From Irpex lacteus (taxonomy: Eukaryota > Basidiomycota > Agaricomycetes > Polyporales > Irpicaceae): a DNA stretch of 64,000 bases. A program made the translations under genes and the position numbers. The stretch covers positions 1,736,001 to 1,800,000 of the forward strand of contig MQVO02000003.1 of the NCBI GenBank assembly GCA_001986395.2, in the 5' to 3' direction. Shown one piece after another: positions 12,585 to 24,964 of the stretch (positions are counted from its first letter, which is position 1; every line of letters begins with the position of its first letter). The notes under the pieces were generated by a model that was given only the letters and a program-made list of their open reading frames with translations, ran no database searches and was not told the origin of the DNA.

Positions 12585-15500
12585 TCAAATCTCCGCCCTA
12601 CACAAAGGACAGCTCCGCCTCGTCGCGATCCAGCGCTTCAAGCAATACTCGTGGAACCTACACCCCACCAAAAAATCATCAGCACCACCACTCTACTCAA
12701 CCTCCCCAATTTGTGAGTGGAGAATTGAAGGATGGGAGGTACTCACGCATGCGGACACCTCGTACCCAAACACGCCACCTCCGCCTCCTTGAACTGCGAC
12801 AAACAAATACTACACTTGTCCACCACGACCTCCATCAACGTCAGCTTCAGCTTCACCCGCCCGTCCTTCGTCACGCGTCGTCGTTCGAGTTTCACGCGTC
12901 CTGAGGGGGGCAACGCCAGACTCTCTGCATGGTCTTCGCTTTGGGGTTTATTAGGTCTATGAGGGGTGTGAGGAGACACAGCAGGCCCAGCCATCTCTGC
13001 GATCCTCAAAAGGTCCTAACATCACACACCAAAAAACAAACAACAGTCAATCAATCAATGGCTACTCTCATCATGATGCTGAACTTCAGCACGGTTTTGA
13101 TATACCTCATAGCGCCTCCCGCCCCCGTCACGGTCGTCCGAGTCGACGACCTGTGCGGCGTACACGTCTAGGTCTGAATACTCATACGGCCCGGGATATC
13201 CACCATGATGTGTATCTGAATCCGCCGGTAGTTGTGGTGCTGCGAGCTGCCCACCACTACCTAGAACAGCAGGCAAAAAAGCAGGCCTAAAAAGCGGCGT
13301 ATGCCCCGCCCTCTCAAACGGCCCCGCCGGACCCGGGGTCTGGGGGAGCGGACGTCCGTGGTAGTGTCTCGTGGGCGTCGTCGGCGAGCTCGTGGAGTCG
13401 TAGGTGGCAGTGGATGCGAGGGTGGATGTTGAGGCGGGTGAGCGGAGTGGTGGGGGTGCGGCGCGTCTTGTGTCTCTCACTTCTCTTATATCTGCCATAC
13501 TTCGCGTGTCAGAGAAGGAGGGGGAGGAGAAGGAGGGTGGGTAGGGGAGGTCTTGTGGGGAGTCTTGAGATGCTGAGGCGGGGGACTCTGTAAAAGTGGG
13601 AGAAGGAGAGGGAGATGGGTCGTCTGGCTCGTAGTCGTAGGTTGGCGTGATAGAGAACGCGAGAGGAGAGGTGACGACGTGCGGCGGTGGCCGTCCGGGT
13701 CCAAATCCAGTTTGGGAGATGCCTTGGTGGGAAGGGGATAACGAAGAAGAAGGGGGTGCAGAAGGGTTCCTCGCGTGCACCGGACTAGCCGGCACACGAG
13801 GAACAGGCATACGGTGCATAGAAGGAGAGGGAGAGGGGAACACGGGCGAGACGACAGGCGACCCAGCGACCGTGACACTCCCGTCTTCGCTCGTGATAAG
13901 CGGAAGCCACACCACAGAAGGCGAGGCATGCGAGGTTGAGAGTGTTTGTCTCCGCACTAGCGAAGCACTCCCAGTCCCTAGCTGTCTGGGATCTCCACTA
14001 ATGTTAGCAGCAGTAGGTGTAGAAGAACCGTTGGCAAGGGAGGGAGCGTGCATATTAGGCTGCAGTCGTTCATGTTTCGGAGCCGCAAGCGGCAACGACA
14101 CAACTGAAGAGTTGGGATTCGAGGAGAACATGGGGAAGGGGTTGAGGGCGAGGGGGGAGTGTCGGACTGGGCGGTTTATGAACGCTGCTGCTGCTGTGTG
14201 GTCTTCGCGGGGTTGAGTTGGTTCTGGTTGAGGAGAAGGAGGGATATGAGAATGAGAATTAGCAGGAGAGGGAGAGTGAGAATGAGCAGTGTGGGTTTGA
14301 GAGTGAGGATGAGTTTCTCGCTGTTCTCGAGTATGTCGTCTTGGAGCGGTGGGCTCCGTACGGGTACGGGAGTTGACAGAGCTCGTCTCGACAAGGGAAT
14401 CTCCCCTCTGCTCCCTCCCATGGTTGTGCATTTCCGTACCATCGACATCCTCATCTTCATCGACACTCGGCACCTCCTTATCAATAAACTCCCAATCCAC
14501 ACTATCCCGCACATTCACACCCACACCCAAGCCCATCCCGCCTACGACTTTAGGCCCGTCACGGTCCTTATCCTTCCCCTTAGGACTAAAAATCCGTCTC
14601 ATCACCGACTGTTCCTTCCTTTGACTTTGCCCGTTCGCGTTCGCGAACGGCTTGTTCGGCGAGGGCGAGAGTTTGGACGGGGAGCTTGAACTGGAGGGCT
14701 TCGATGGAGAACCAGAAGCCTTAGACGGCGAACTAGAACCAGAAGGCGAAAATGACGAAGGAGAAGAGAGCGTAAGAGTACTCGCGAGCGCACCAGGCAA
14801 GAACCCAAACCGGGAAGATTTGGGGCTGGATATCATGGGCGAAGGCGACATCGGCGTCATCGGGACCTCCCCACCTTCTTTCTCTTTCTCTTTCTCTTTA
14901 TTCCCACCACTGCCAGAGCTAGTCGGCACAAAGAGGCGTTTCCATTTCGACGACTTCGGCGACGCAGGCGGCGAGTGATTAGCCGTAAGTGGAAGAGGAA
15001 GAGGGAGTGGGGAGACATCCACTTCGTCAGGGAGGATCTCCGAACAGTCCTCAGGCGTAGGACTCCCACACCTCGAACACCTCCCTCTCTCTTGCGCGTC
15101 GTCGACGTCGATAGAGAGGTGCGCTACGTGTCGTGGGGTTTGCATTCCATCTTTGTGCTGGTGGTGGTGATGACGACGGTGGATGCGTGCGGCGCGGCAG
15201 CGGAGGGTGCCTGCGAGGCGTTGGGAGAGGTCGTATGCGTCTGTGTCGAGGGATACGAGTTCGATGGAGGAGTCTTCGGAGGCTGTGTCTGAGCCGGGTT
15301 GGCTGTGACTCTGAGGAGAGTCGTCGTTGGGGGAGGTATCGCGGGTGGTTTCTGTGGTAGGTGTGCCTGTGTGGAGGGTGAGAGCATGATCGGAATGAGA
15401 ATGAGAGTGAGATGAGGAGGAAGAGGGAGGGGTGGGTGTAGGTGTGGCCCCTGCGGTAGAGGGAGAGGCAGAGGCGGGTGTAGTACTGATTGACGGCGAT

Positions 15501-16041
15501 GACGTCGAGATGTGTAGTTCTGCGTGGCGAGGTTCTTGGCTTGGAGGAGGATTTGCATTTTCGTGAGCAGGTTCATGAACTTGCGTCTCCTGCACGTCTG
15601 CTGCTGTCGGTGGAATGAACGGTGGCGTCATCATCGCCTCCTGAAACGACGGAGGCGGGTAGTCCGGTATCATAGTGTCTACTCAGAGCATTCAGTACCA
15701 TCATCCAAAGTAAAACTAGCATAGATCTCACCTCTTGAAAATCTCTGCGTCACAGCAGGCGGGGCTCTAGGGCTCCTCTCCGCGTGGTTCGCCCTCCTGT
15801 TCGCAGCCCTCGGGCTCGCAGGAGCCGCAGTATTGAATCTTGGCTCGTCATCGCGTCTGCGTTCACGTTCAGTCCTCGCACGCTCAAGCAGGGCCTTCTT
15901 CCCTCCCTTCCTTATCCGACTGGCATTCTGAGGCGGGATGAGAGTGAGCTGGCCGTGGTGTGTGACGACGTTTGTGAGGAAGGGCGCGATGCGGGATGGA
16001 TCGCTGCGTTGTGTTCTGGAGGGGTTGGAGGGCGAACTCAT
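12585..16041 (-). CDS. Large RING-H2 protein, putative E3 ubiquitin ligase with long disordered N-terminus
   Basis: Four exons (16041-15732, 15678-13106, 13015-12747, 12657-12585) join in phase to 1,074 residues. Residues 1-103 are basic and Arg-rich. About 104-960 form a low-complexity Ser/Pro/Thr-rich region with an acidic patch and Lys/Glu runs, no globular domain visible. The C-terminus carries KLKLTLMEVVVDKCSICLSQF, then ACLGTRCPHAFHEYCLKRW and SCPLCRAEI, a complete C3H2C3 (RING-H2) zinc-binding pattern split by the last intron between PHA and FHE. Such fingers recruit E2 enzymes for ubiquitin transfer; the long tail probably binds targets. The 13016-13105 intron uses GAG|GTATAT, ignoring a longer open frame that would end before the RING. 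Divergent from the condensin gene, sharing 243 bases of promoter. Confidence 0.85.
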
Positions 16042-16284
16042 CGACGACTCGGACGGTGGCTGGGACGGTGCAAGCTCAAGGGGGCCCTGCTACATGCGGT
16101 CCGGGTAAAGAGGGCCCTCGCTCACAACGTGGTCTACACGCACCGAGGGGTCATTAAAGTCGGTGGCGTTCACGTCCTCGCGTAGGGCACGTGGGAGATC
16201 ACGTGGACGTGTTCATATCCCCGCGCGAGCGCGTCGCGTTCTGCTAGCAACCACCTCCCCGTGACACCCCTCCGCCGACGAAAC
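16042..16284. promoter_or_regulatory. Bidirectional promoter between the RING gene and condensin CAP-G
   Basis: The two start codons are 243 bases apart and point away from each other, so this stretch must drive both genes unless a promoter overlaps a coding exon. It is GC-rich and has TCGCGT at 16178-16183 and 16234-16239, the latter inside a run of CGCG cores. These resemble MBF-type sites. Confidence 0.5.
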
Positions 16285-19200
16285 ATGCCAGCCCGGGTTG
16301 CGTTCAGCCTGGACACCCTCCAATCAGAGATACCAAAGATATTCGACCAGGTCCAGGCTACCTCGGCCAATCACCAGAAGAACCTCGTTGCGCTGTACAA
16401 GCTCCAGTCGGAGGCGGCAAAGATCACGGAGTCCGTGCAGAATGGGAAGAGCATCAAACTTGTGGGAGAGCGTGCGTTTGAGGATATGCTCCTGACTTGT
16501 CTGAGTCGGGCTATGCCGGTGAAGAAGGGCGCGACGGTGGCGGACAGAGTCATCAAGTTTGTCGGTGGTTTCACAAAGTTTATCAACGAGAAAGGTGCGG
16601 CGTACAAACTTATTCATGCCAGTGTCATACTTATGTTTGTAAACAACCAGCCCACGAAGAGCGACAAAAGGAAGGCCTAGACGAAGACGACGACTCCACC
16701 GCATCCCGCTTCGTCGCCCGTCTCCTCAAGTTCCTCTTCCGCGGTTCCCTCGCAAAGGACAAAACAGCCCGCTTCAGAGCCGTCCAATGCATAGCCGAAA
16801 TGGTCGCTCACCTCGGAGAGATCGAGTACGTCATTGTCTTTTCTTACCAGCTCTAGCTGCAGCTAACAATGATAGCAGCGAGGACGTGTACAACGACCTC
16901 CGCTTGTGTCTACTCGAGCGAGTCAACGACAAAGAAGCACCTGTACGCGTCCAAGCGGTCATAGCCCTCTCTAAACTCTGCGGGTCAGAAGACCCCTCCG
17001 AAGAGCCTAACATCACAGACGTCCTCGTAGACACGCTCTCCTACGATACCTCCGCGTAAGTACACCCTCCTCACCTCCCACTCTACATAAAACTGACACT
17101 GACGATGATGGATGGATAGCGACGTACGCCGAGCCACCCTCGCAAACCTCCCCATAAACCCCCGCACCATCCCCGCCATGCTAGCCCGCACGCGCGACGT
17201 CGACCCCGTCGTACGCAAACTCGTATATACATCCGTCCTCGAGCCGCACTGCACCTCTCCTTCCCCTTCTCCCTCCTCCTCTTCCTCCTCCGCCGCAGAA
17301 AATGGGCAACCAGTGGAGATAGAGGTGATGGGCCCGACGCACCCCCGAGTATTCAGCATCGAACAGCGCGAGTTAGTCGTGCGTAACGGCCTGGGGGACC
17401 GGGAGGAGGGCGTGAAAGCTGCGGCGGGGAAGCTTGTGAGTACGTGGTTGGATGTTGTACGCGTTGGCTCTTCCACTGCTACTACGAGGGATAAGGAGGG
17501 CGTGGAGAAGGAGAAGGATGTGGAAGGAGACATCGTAGCGTTCTTGGAACTGTTCGACCTGGTGGAGAACTCGACTGCCGAAGACGCGTTGACGTGTATC
17601 TTCAAATCGAGGAATGATATTCTGGACGCGTTGAAGCTTGATGGTACGTCCCCCCTCCTCCCCAACGCGATTTATTCTCATTTTTTCGGTATGTAGAATC
17701 ATTCTGGGAAACCCCAACCCCCGAAAAAACCTTCCTCGCACGCGTCTTCGTCGACCACTGCATCTCCACCAAAGATGCCACTAGACTCGAGGAAGCACTG
17801 CCCGTCGTTACTATGCTCGCGTTTAGGATACAGGGGGTGTGGGGGGAGCTTATTGGGGCTATGCAGGCTGAGGAGGAGGAACTTCTCCTTCGCGGAGGAA
17901 TGGGCAACGAGCGCGAAAATGAGTTGCGAGCGAAGAGGGAAGAAGAACGCCTTGACCAGGAGTTCGTCGTTGGGGAGATGCTGAGGATGGCTGTGAACCT
18001 TGATTATGCGGATGAAATTGGGCGGAGGAAGATGTTCCAGCTTGTCCGTGAGTGCCGTCTCTTCCCGTTCTCCCCTCGTTATCGTTGAAGTGGTGGGGAA
18101 GTCGCTGACGTATTGGAAAGGCACGATGATCTGCCAGGACATCCTCCCCGAAGGACTCCTAGGCCGCTGCCTAGACGTCCTCCGCACCCTCTCGCTCAAC
18201 GAACGAGACCTCATCCGCGTAGTAGTCGAAGTCGTACACGAACTGCGCGACCCTGCTGACGACGAAGACGAACAAATCGTACGTCATCCCCCCTCCCTCC
18301 CACTTTTCCTCTTCTCCTTTGACCGTGTGAGCTGAATGAATGAATGGAATTGTGAATTGTGAATTGTAGAGGGACGACAGCACGTCGACCATCGCGGATA
18401 CACCGGCCTCTGTGAAGACTGTGCGTGCGCTCAAGCCTGTGGCGGAGATGACGCCTGAGGAGCAGGCACGCGCGGACGCTATGGATTTGAGGTGTCTTGC
18501 GCTGTGTATTGGGATGCTTGAACGTGTTAACGGCGTACGTACCTCCTCCGTTCTCTCCCTCTCTCCCTCTCCCTCTCTCCCTCCCCTCTCCACTCGCACC
18601 CACCCAAAACCTACTCACCCACCCTTTCTTTCCTGTACCATCTACTTCGTAGACATTCGAAGAAAACTCAACCCTCGAAGGCATCCTCGGCGAACTAATA
18701 ATCCCCTCCGTAAAACGCAAAGAGCTCCCCCTGCGCGAACGCGGGCTCGTCGCGCTGGGTCTATGCTGCCTCATCGCGCGACGCATGGCTATGAACTCGT
18801 TCCAGCTTTTCTTGAGCCAGGTGCAGGCGGCGCCGGAGCCCCTGAAGGTGAAGGTGCTGTGTGTGGTGTTTGATGTGCTTATGGTGCATGATAGGGATTT
18901 TTTGGGGCCTGCTTCTGCTAATGTGAGTCTTCGATATACTACACTTTTTTGAGTGGGATGTGAGAGTGAGAGTGCTGAGGATGGTGATAGGGAGAGCGCA
19001 TCGTGGAGTTCTTGCTGCATATTTTGGATAATGAGGAGTCGGATAAGGTGCAGGCGTTGATATGCATTGGTATCTCCAAGCTCGTCTTGTCTGGCATGAT
19101 ATCAGACGATCGGGTGGGTCTTTGCAGAACTCTCACCATTGAGTGCTAAAACTAACTAAAACTAAATACGGATGTGCAGGTGTTGATAAGCTTGATGCTG

Positions 19201-20828
19201 AAATACGTGTCTCCGGATACGGCGCATAACCAGGAGCTCCGCCAGTGTCTCTCGTACTTCTTGCCTGTGTATTGTTACTCGTCGGGGGCGCACCAACGGC
19301 GTATGCAGAAGGTACGTTACATCGCCTTCTACTCATATATCCGAACGAGGGATGTGGTACTGATGGATGAATCAACGTCGCAGGCGTTCATCCCACTGTA
19401 CGAGAAACTCAGCGAGGCGTACAAAGAGTGGGACAGCGACGACGACATGATCAGCCCCGCCCAGGCCAGCTTGATGATCGTCGACTGGACAGACCCTCAG
19501 AAGGCCCAGTACGTAGCACTGCACTATCCTTCATACCCCAGTATAATCACTAACACCGGTGTGGGAAGTGCGATCGCGCAGAACGTCCCTGGCCACGCTG
19601 TAGATGACCAGATCCACATCGATCTCGCGAGTGATATTATTAAGGCGCTGTTTAATGATGATCTTGAGAGTGCGTTCGTTTATGCGATGTGTGTGAGTCT
19701 TGCGAGTGGACGCTAACTGCGAGTGTAGAGGAAGACAAGAAGACGCTGTGTCAGCTGCTTGGGAAGTTGTACTTGCCTGACCAAGTCGACGACGATAAGC
19801 TCCGCTCGCTTAAATTGCTCATTCATAACCTGAGTAGCGTGCGTGTCCCTCCCTCCCTTCCCATCCCTCGTTTATTCACAGCTCACAACTCATATATTAC
19901 ACAGCGCCGCCCACTACGCGACACCTCCACCAGAAACGCCTTCTCCAAATTCGAAGCTGCCATCAACAAAAAGTACGAGACGCAGCTCGCCGACTTCAAC
20001 GAGGACGACTACCGGCAACTAGAGTATCTGAAGGGGCTGTTTGAGTTCTTGGACCAGATCGTGCCGGAAGATGAGGATGACGATGCTATTGAGCTGCCTA
20101 AGAAGAAAGGGCCGGGCGGAAAGAAACGGTGAGCACTCGTTATGATTGGTATGTTGTGAAATGCTAATATGAGGTCCAGACGCTCGGGGAGTATCACCTC
20201 GGAGAGCGAGACCTCTATCAGCGGTATGTCCGGGGACGACTCGACGCCTCCTGCTTCGAGGCGCAAGTCGAACGGCAAAGGGAAAGCCAAGTAAGCCATC
20301 CCATCTTTTTTTCGCCTGTACCCCTTATGCTGACTGACATATCGCGTGGTGTAGAAGGCCGAGGTTGTCCCAGTCGGATGCAGAATCTGAAGCTGCGTCT
20401 GTGGCTACGAGTCGCGACGACGAAGGTCCATCGGTTGCTATCACTCCTAGTAGAGTCATGCCTAAACGTTCTGCGTGAGTGCTTTCCTTCTTATATTCTT
20501 CCGGAGTTTGAACTGACGGTTGGTTGATTCTCAATTTTTCAGCGCCGTCAAATCTCGCGCTGCGGTGTCCAAGACCCTAACTGCTCCGCCCCCGAGTGAT
20601 TCTGAAGAAGAGGAGGAGAGTAATGCAGATGAAGATGAGGAAGAGGAAGAAGACAATGACCCGACACCCGCTCCCAACCGAATACGCAAGCATACGAGCG
20701 ATGCCAGCGGTGTCGCTGGCATTCGAGAAGCTGCTCGTCGCGTGTCTGAGGTGTCGTTTACAAGGGAGGACTCTATTATGGATTCTTCTGACGACGAGGA
20801 CGCGGATGAAGTTGACGACCTGCTGTAG
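16285..20828 (+). CDS. YCG1: Condensin complex subunit 3 (CAP-G / Ycg1)
   Basis: HEAT-repeat subunit of condensin, which with SMC2/SMC4 and the kleisin compacts mitotic chromosomes; CAP-G with the kleisin grips DNA. The start at 16285 gives MPARVAFSLDTLQSEIPKIF. Early exons encode SRFVARLLKFLFRGSLAKDK and AVQCIAEMVAHLGEIE, then HEAT motifs such as VRVQAVIALSKLCG and DVRRATLANLPIN. The Cnd3 domain continues across about 15 exons (for example FQLFLSQVQAAPEPLKVKVL, LMLKYVSPDTAHNQELRQ, LGKLYLPDQVDDDKLRSL). The C-terminus is acidic and disordered, with Ser/Glu/Asp runs, ending DEVDDLL at 20828. Introns are 45-90 bases and frames connect without a break. Head-to-head with the RING gene and tail-to-tail with GPI12, whose stop is 205 bases away. 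Confidence 0.93.
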
Positions 20829-21033
20829 ACCGACAGATCAATTTGTGTATTATCGCTGTGTATATCGTTCCTTTATTTTTGTTTGTTTGTCCCCGCTCTT
20901 TCAGTCCTACGTCCAATCTAATCCTGTCTTGTTTTGTTGTGTAACACGTTACAACTGAGTATACCAATTATGTCAATTTATACATATTCCTAAGCACAGA
21001 AAGTCATGGAGAGTCTATGCGAACGACATGAAT

Positions 21034-22020
21034 CTAAGCCCCCTCGGTTTGTGGAACCAGCTCCACCCACTCGTTCACCCACATGTACCTCGAAAACGCC
21101 ACGTATAGCCATCGGAACCAGACCAACTGGCTCTTATGCTTCATCATCGCACGCAGCGCACCGACGTACTCTCGGATACCCGACACAAACACAGGTAACC
21201 CAGAGCTCGGTTCGGGAACTAGGCTGTACCGTTCGAGAAGACCGCCGAACAGGATGTCAAGTTTGGCGAGGAGAGGGGCCACTATTCCTACGTATTTGTC
21301 GACTAGCGGGTGAGATATGAGTGTGAATAGACGGGGAGGTGGTGTGCTGTGCTTTTCCTTGTATATGGAAAGGAAGTGGAGGACACCGCGCGGTAGGGAT
21401 TTGTGGTTTGGGTGGCTGGATATGCCGAGTGAGTCGAAGGTTAGGATCTTTGTAGACATAGTATGAGTGGAATTAATGAACTGATACACCGATGAGAGAG
21501 ATACGTACAACGGTAATGTTGTTTTCGAGCACGTAAGGTGTTATGACCTCTGAGATCGTGCTCTCGTTCCAGTGTAACGTGATATCATCCTGTAAATCCC
21601 TGTATACGTATTTTAGAACAGTTTTTAATTTTACAGAGAAGTGACTTACTGCCTATCAACTAAACGTCTACGGTCCTCGGGTATACCAAGTACATCGAGA
21701 CTTCGCCCAAGTTCCTCTTGTCTTATGCCACCAAGCCCGTCCGCGTTCCCCACAGAAAGACACAGTGAGTACAAATTCGAATCGTGCCCATTTTCTCCGA
21801 TATCTCTGGATTGTTGAGGCAAGCTGCGTATTCCAAGCAACGTCGGCGCGAAGAACATGCATTCGTCATCCGGGTGTGCGGTTAGTAACAGGATATTTGT
21901 GGCCGTTGTGTTGGTGTGTTGAAGTGCAACGACGTTGCTATTTACTGGCTCCTGTAGTGCCTTGACCAATAGGGCCAATAGCACGAAGAGCCAGGCGATT
22001 TGGGTCAGCCTAGTTGCCAT
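21034..22020 (-). CDS. GPI12: N-acetylglucosaminyl-phosphatidylinositol de-N-acetylase (PIG-L/Gpi12)
   Basis: Second enzyme of GPI-anchor synthesis: removes acetyl from GlcNAc-PI at the cytoplasmic face of the ER, zinc-dependent. The start at 22020 gives a signal-anchor helix (IAWLFVLLALLVKAL), then ILLLTAHPDDECMFFAP with the AHPDDE metal/catalytic motif. SLCLSVGNADGLGGIRQEEL and LGIPEDRRRLVD match the family. Downstream exons carry the HxxH-region helix ending LTFDSLGISSHPNHKSLPRG, followed by a C-terminal domain to TAG at 21034. About three introns, all consistent. The first helix fits the known type-I ER topology. An in-frame ATG further upstream (22164) is less likely because MATRL starts directly at the helix. 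Confidence 0.93.
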
Positions 22021-22399
22021 GAGTGTCCGGAAGAAGCAAGCCTGCCGAGGCTCGGCAGGCGTCCGATCCATAACAGGCAGCCAAGTAGCTTTGTGGCGTG
22101 GGACCTTCTCTACTTTGCCCGAAGCGGCACATCTACTTACGTAGATCTTCCATCTTCCTCTCAATCGCTCTGAGTACGCAGGGTCTCAACGTGAGTAATT
22201 GGGACTCAGCTCTAAGTCCAAATGGCCTAGGGATATGTAACGCAAGAAGTGTTATCTACTCATCAAGGGCCTCATGATTGTGTTGAGATCAGCGGTACAT
22301 GCATCAACTTGAACACTGGCAAAAGGCAACAAACAACTCTTCGTACACGAGATCGTGACTGTCCATCATCAAGTACCTTGGCCCTGCTACTTCAGTCAA
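22021..22399. other. Intergenic region, promoter of GPI12
   Basis: About 380 bases between the GPI12 start and the stop of the SUR7-like gene, both minus strand. It contains one imperfect palindrome around GCCGAGGCTCGGC near 22047. Nothing else is visible. Confidence 0.35.
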
Positions 22400-23574
22400 T
22401 CACGCAGATCGCTCCATAGGTTGCTCCCCGATCACGCTGGTTGCCTGAGAACGATTCACGCTCGCCGTACTTGCGCCCGCCCACTTGAACCTCCTCCACC
22501 ACGGGCCGTTGTCAAAGGCTGATTGCACATTGGTTGCAGCAGTGGGTGACATAGGGTAGTCAGCCTCCGCGAAGTCGACAGCTTTCACGTGGCGCCCCTT
22601 CCAATATTCGACGGAAATGACGACACAGGCAATAACACTGAAGAGGGTGGGCACAATCATAGGCCAGAAGCCTGTAAACGTGTTTGAGTGCGTCAAGAGA
22701 CTACAGTGAGTGACATTGGACTCACCAAGACTGAAATACACCCCACCGTACAAGCTGGGGTTCGCATCGAATTTAGCCGAAGTTATTGACATGAATGCGA
22801 TATCGACCGCCAACGTGGCTAGTACCATAACCATTGAGACCGTGGAGAGAACAACGGTGTAGCCTTTGAACGCCGTTCCGAGATAAATAGTAGGGAGAAG
22901 AGCGAAGAGCGCCACTACAGCGGCTATAGCTGTACGATGATGAGTACACCGGCATTGAAGGCGGGATTGCCAGAAAATACGTACCAATAGGATGAAGAAC
23001 GAATGCACGTGTCAGATTCGACGATATGGTGAGTGATATTGGGAACTCGTCAGTCCTGACGATGGTGTGCGAGTAACCAAGACCTATAGTTTCGTGGTGA
23101 ATGGCAGGGTTGTCAGACAGGTACTGGTTGCGAGCGTCGAGATATCAATATGGCTACTTACCTGATTTACTGCATGAAACCTGAAAACTGTTTATGGTCT
23201 CCCAACAGTAGTTCCTGGTTAAAATAAGTACCCACACTCATCGCATTATTACATGGCCTACCAAAGGCCGTACTGACGCAAACGGTTATTCGTTAGATAC
23301 AGAGAAATGTAGTTCATATGAATCAGCTCACGTGGATATAGCGCAGACCTTCAGCTACCGTCTCCCCACTGCTGCCATCTACGAGTTTATTTGGGGAAGC
23401 TCCAGCAGTAAATTCAGCCAGTGCGAGCTCGAGAGCTGTGCGACTGGAGCCGTCGATGTTGGAGACAGACAAGTAAATCAGAAACGTCAAGGTTATGAGA
23501 AGACTCGCGAGAGAGAGTATGTGGAGCCTGCGATGAATAGGGTCTCCTTTGAAGTGGGCTTGAAGGGGAACCAT
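22400..23574 (-). CDS. SUR7/PalI-like four-helix membrane protein
   Basis: Relatives organise plasma-membrane eisosome domains (SUR7) or sense ambient pH (PalI/Rim9); the exact role here is unknown. The start at 23574 leads into the first helix (ILSLASLLITLTFLIYLSV), then an extracellular loop. Small exons give YGLWNYCWETINSF and VSCSKSG, corresponding to the conserved G-x-W-x-x-C loop of the family, followed by LGYSHTIVRTDEF and RAFVLHPI. Three more helices follow: AIAAVVALFALLPTIYL, VVLSTVSMVMVLATLAVDIAF and MIVPTLFSVIACVVISVEYW. The cytoplasmic tail ends at TGA 22400. Five or so short introns join in frame. Family assignment rests on topology and the loop motif. Confidence 0.75.
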
Positions 23575-24514
23575 CGTGTCTTGGTGTACGGCGCTTCAAC
23601 TCTGTTATAAAACCTGGTAAATCGTTTTCAGTTGTGAAATTATACAAAGATATGAATGAACGTGGGCCTATGTACCCGAATATCTCACAATAGTTATGAA
23701 GAACGTAGATGGCAGCCGAGACTTACTAGCTGTGAAAGGAGTACCGCGATGTGGCCTGAGGTACCACACCTGCCAGTGAGCCATCTTTGACTTATACACG
23801 AGGTACTCCTCCCAATCACCGCCACCTCACCTTTATGTTGCCCTAAGGATCCGGCCGCAGTCTGCCCCGGTGGCACTAGAATCAGTAGCATCATGATGAG
23901 AAAGTGTCTAACCATCCTGATGTACTGCCTCAACTGTACTTCTGCAATCTTGTGGTCATCTAGTAGTTTGATGCTTATACCATTTGCGGAGATGTCTACT
24001 AGTAAAGGATCCGGTATTGACATACGGCCACGTTTTCAAAGCACTCGCGCGCGAGCAATGTGGCTGCACCAGTCATTCGTCCAGCAGAGCACGACCCAGA
24101 TTTCGCTCGCTCGCATCTCCTTTAGAATGACCTCGCACGGGCGAGTGGCATTTCAAACGAATGCAGGTTGTGAAGTTTGTTTGTACATCAGGAAATCAAC
24201 GAAGAAATCACCGAATGGCTCAAACTTCGAGGGTGGTAGCTACGGCACATTCCATGCTATCGAGCAGAATCCACGACACGGCGAACAGGGCGACCTAGGG
24301 CACACGCAATTGGCAAGTAAAATATGGCATTCGTCAGAGTACTTACTACGGAAGCACTGCCAGTGGCTGCAGTGTCTGACCGAGCTGTTGGGCAGAGTCT
24401 AGCACCGACAGCTTACATCATTCTTGGCGATGTATTTGCGGATAGGTGCAGACCTCTAGCGGATTAATGAGACGTATAGTAGCGTAGAAGCCTTGAGAGA
24501 GCGGTGCGCATCCT
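23575..24514. other. No supported gene
   Basis: About 940 bases. Overlapping frames on both strands (109 codons minus near 23694-24023; 169 codons plus 23893-24402) have no recognisable motif and contradict each other. The left 100 bases include the SUR7-like gene promoter. A decayed gene on the minus strand is possible but unproven. Confidence 0.35.
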
Positions 24515-24619
24515 CTTTACAGCGCTTTCGGGAAATAATGAGAAAGTCGACTTTTTTTTCGCGATTTCCCAATAAGGTATATCCTATAACGGGAAGCCAG
24601 GGAGAATGCGGCGTGTTCG
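24515..24619 (+). repeat. Left terminal inverted repeat
   Basis: Left arm of the inverted-repeat element, about 105 bases, about 96 percent identical to the reverse complement of 24965-25068. Confidence 0.85.
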
Positions 24620-24964
24620 ACTCCAGCAGGACACCGTTCTTTATCCGGCCTGTATGACTGATCTCTTTCACATTTATACTTAGATTATTATGTTCTGAAT
24701 ATTCAAAGTAGCATTCTTTTTATTCACTGCGACAGCAGTGCTGTCAAAGCATGAGTCGGAGGGTTGATACTTGGGCGCTCGGATAGCCATATATATTCAC
24801 CTCCGCGGCTGCCTCGGCCGCTCATTGGCTTGACGATATAGAAGAAATATGATGGTTTCAAAGATAGTTTTGCACATGAGAATACAATATATAAGCTATA
24901 TGAGTGGTCTAGGACGGACTCTAGTGTATACAACGAACTCTATAAAAGTATGCGTCGCCGGAGG

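Noticed and set aside
12743..13009. Separate small RING gene starting at 13009
   Set aside because: No ATG fits well and the exon joins in phase to the long upstream frame through a good GTATAT donor, so it is the C-terminus of the large protein.
13486..15576. Several 100-190 codon frames on both strands opposite the large RING-protein exon
   Set aside because: Mirror frames caused by the strong G/C bias and low complexity of the real coding exon.
23893..24402. 169-codon plus-strand frame
   Set aside because: No motif, overlaps a conflicting minus-strand frame, codon usage unlike neighbours.
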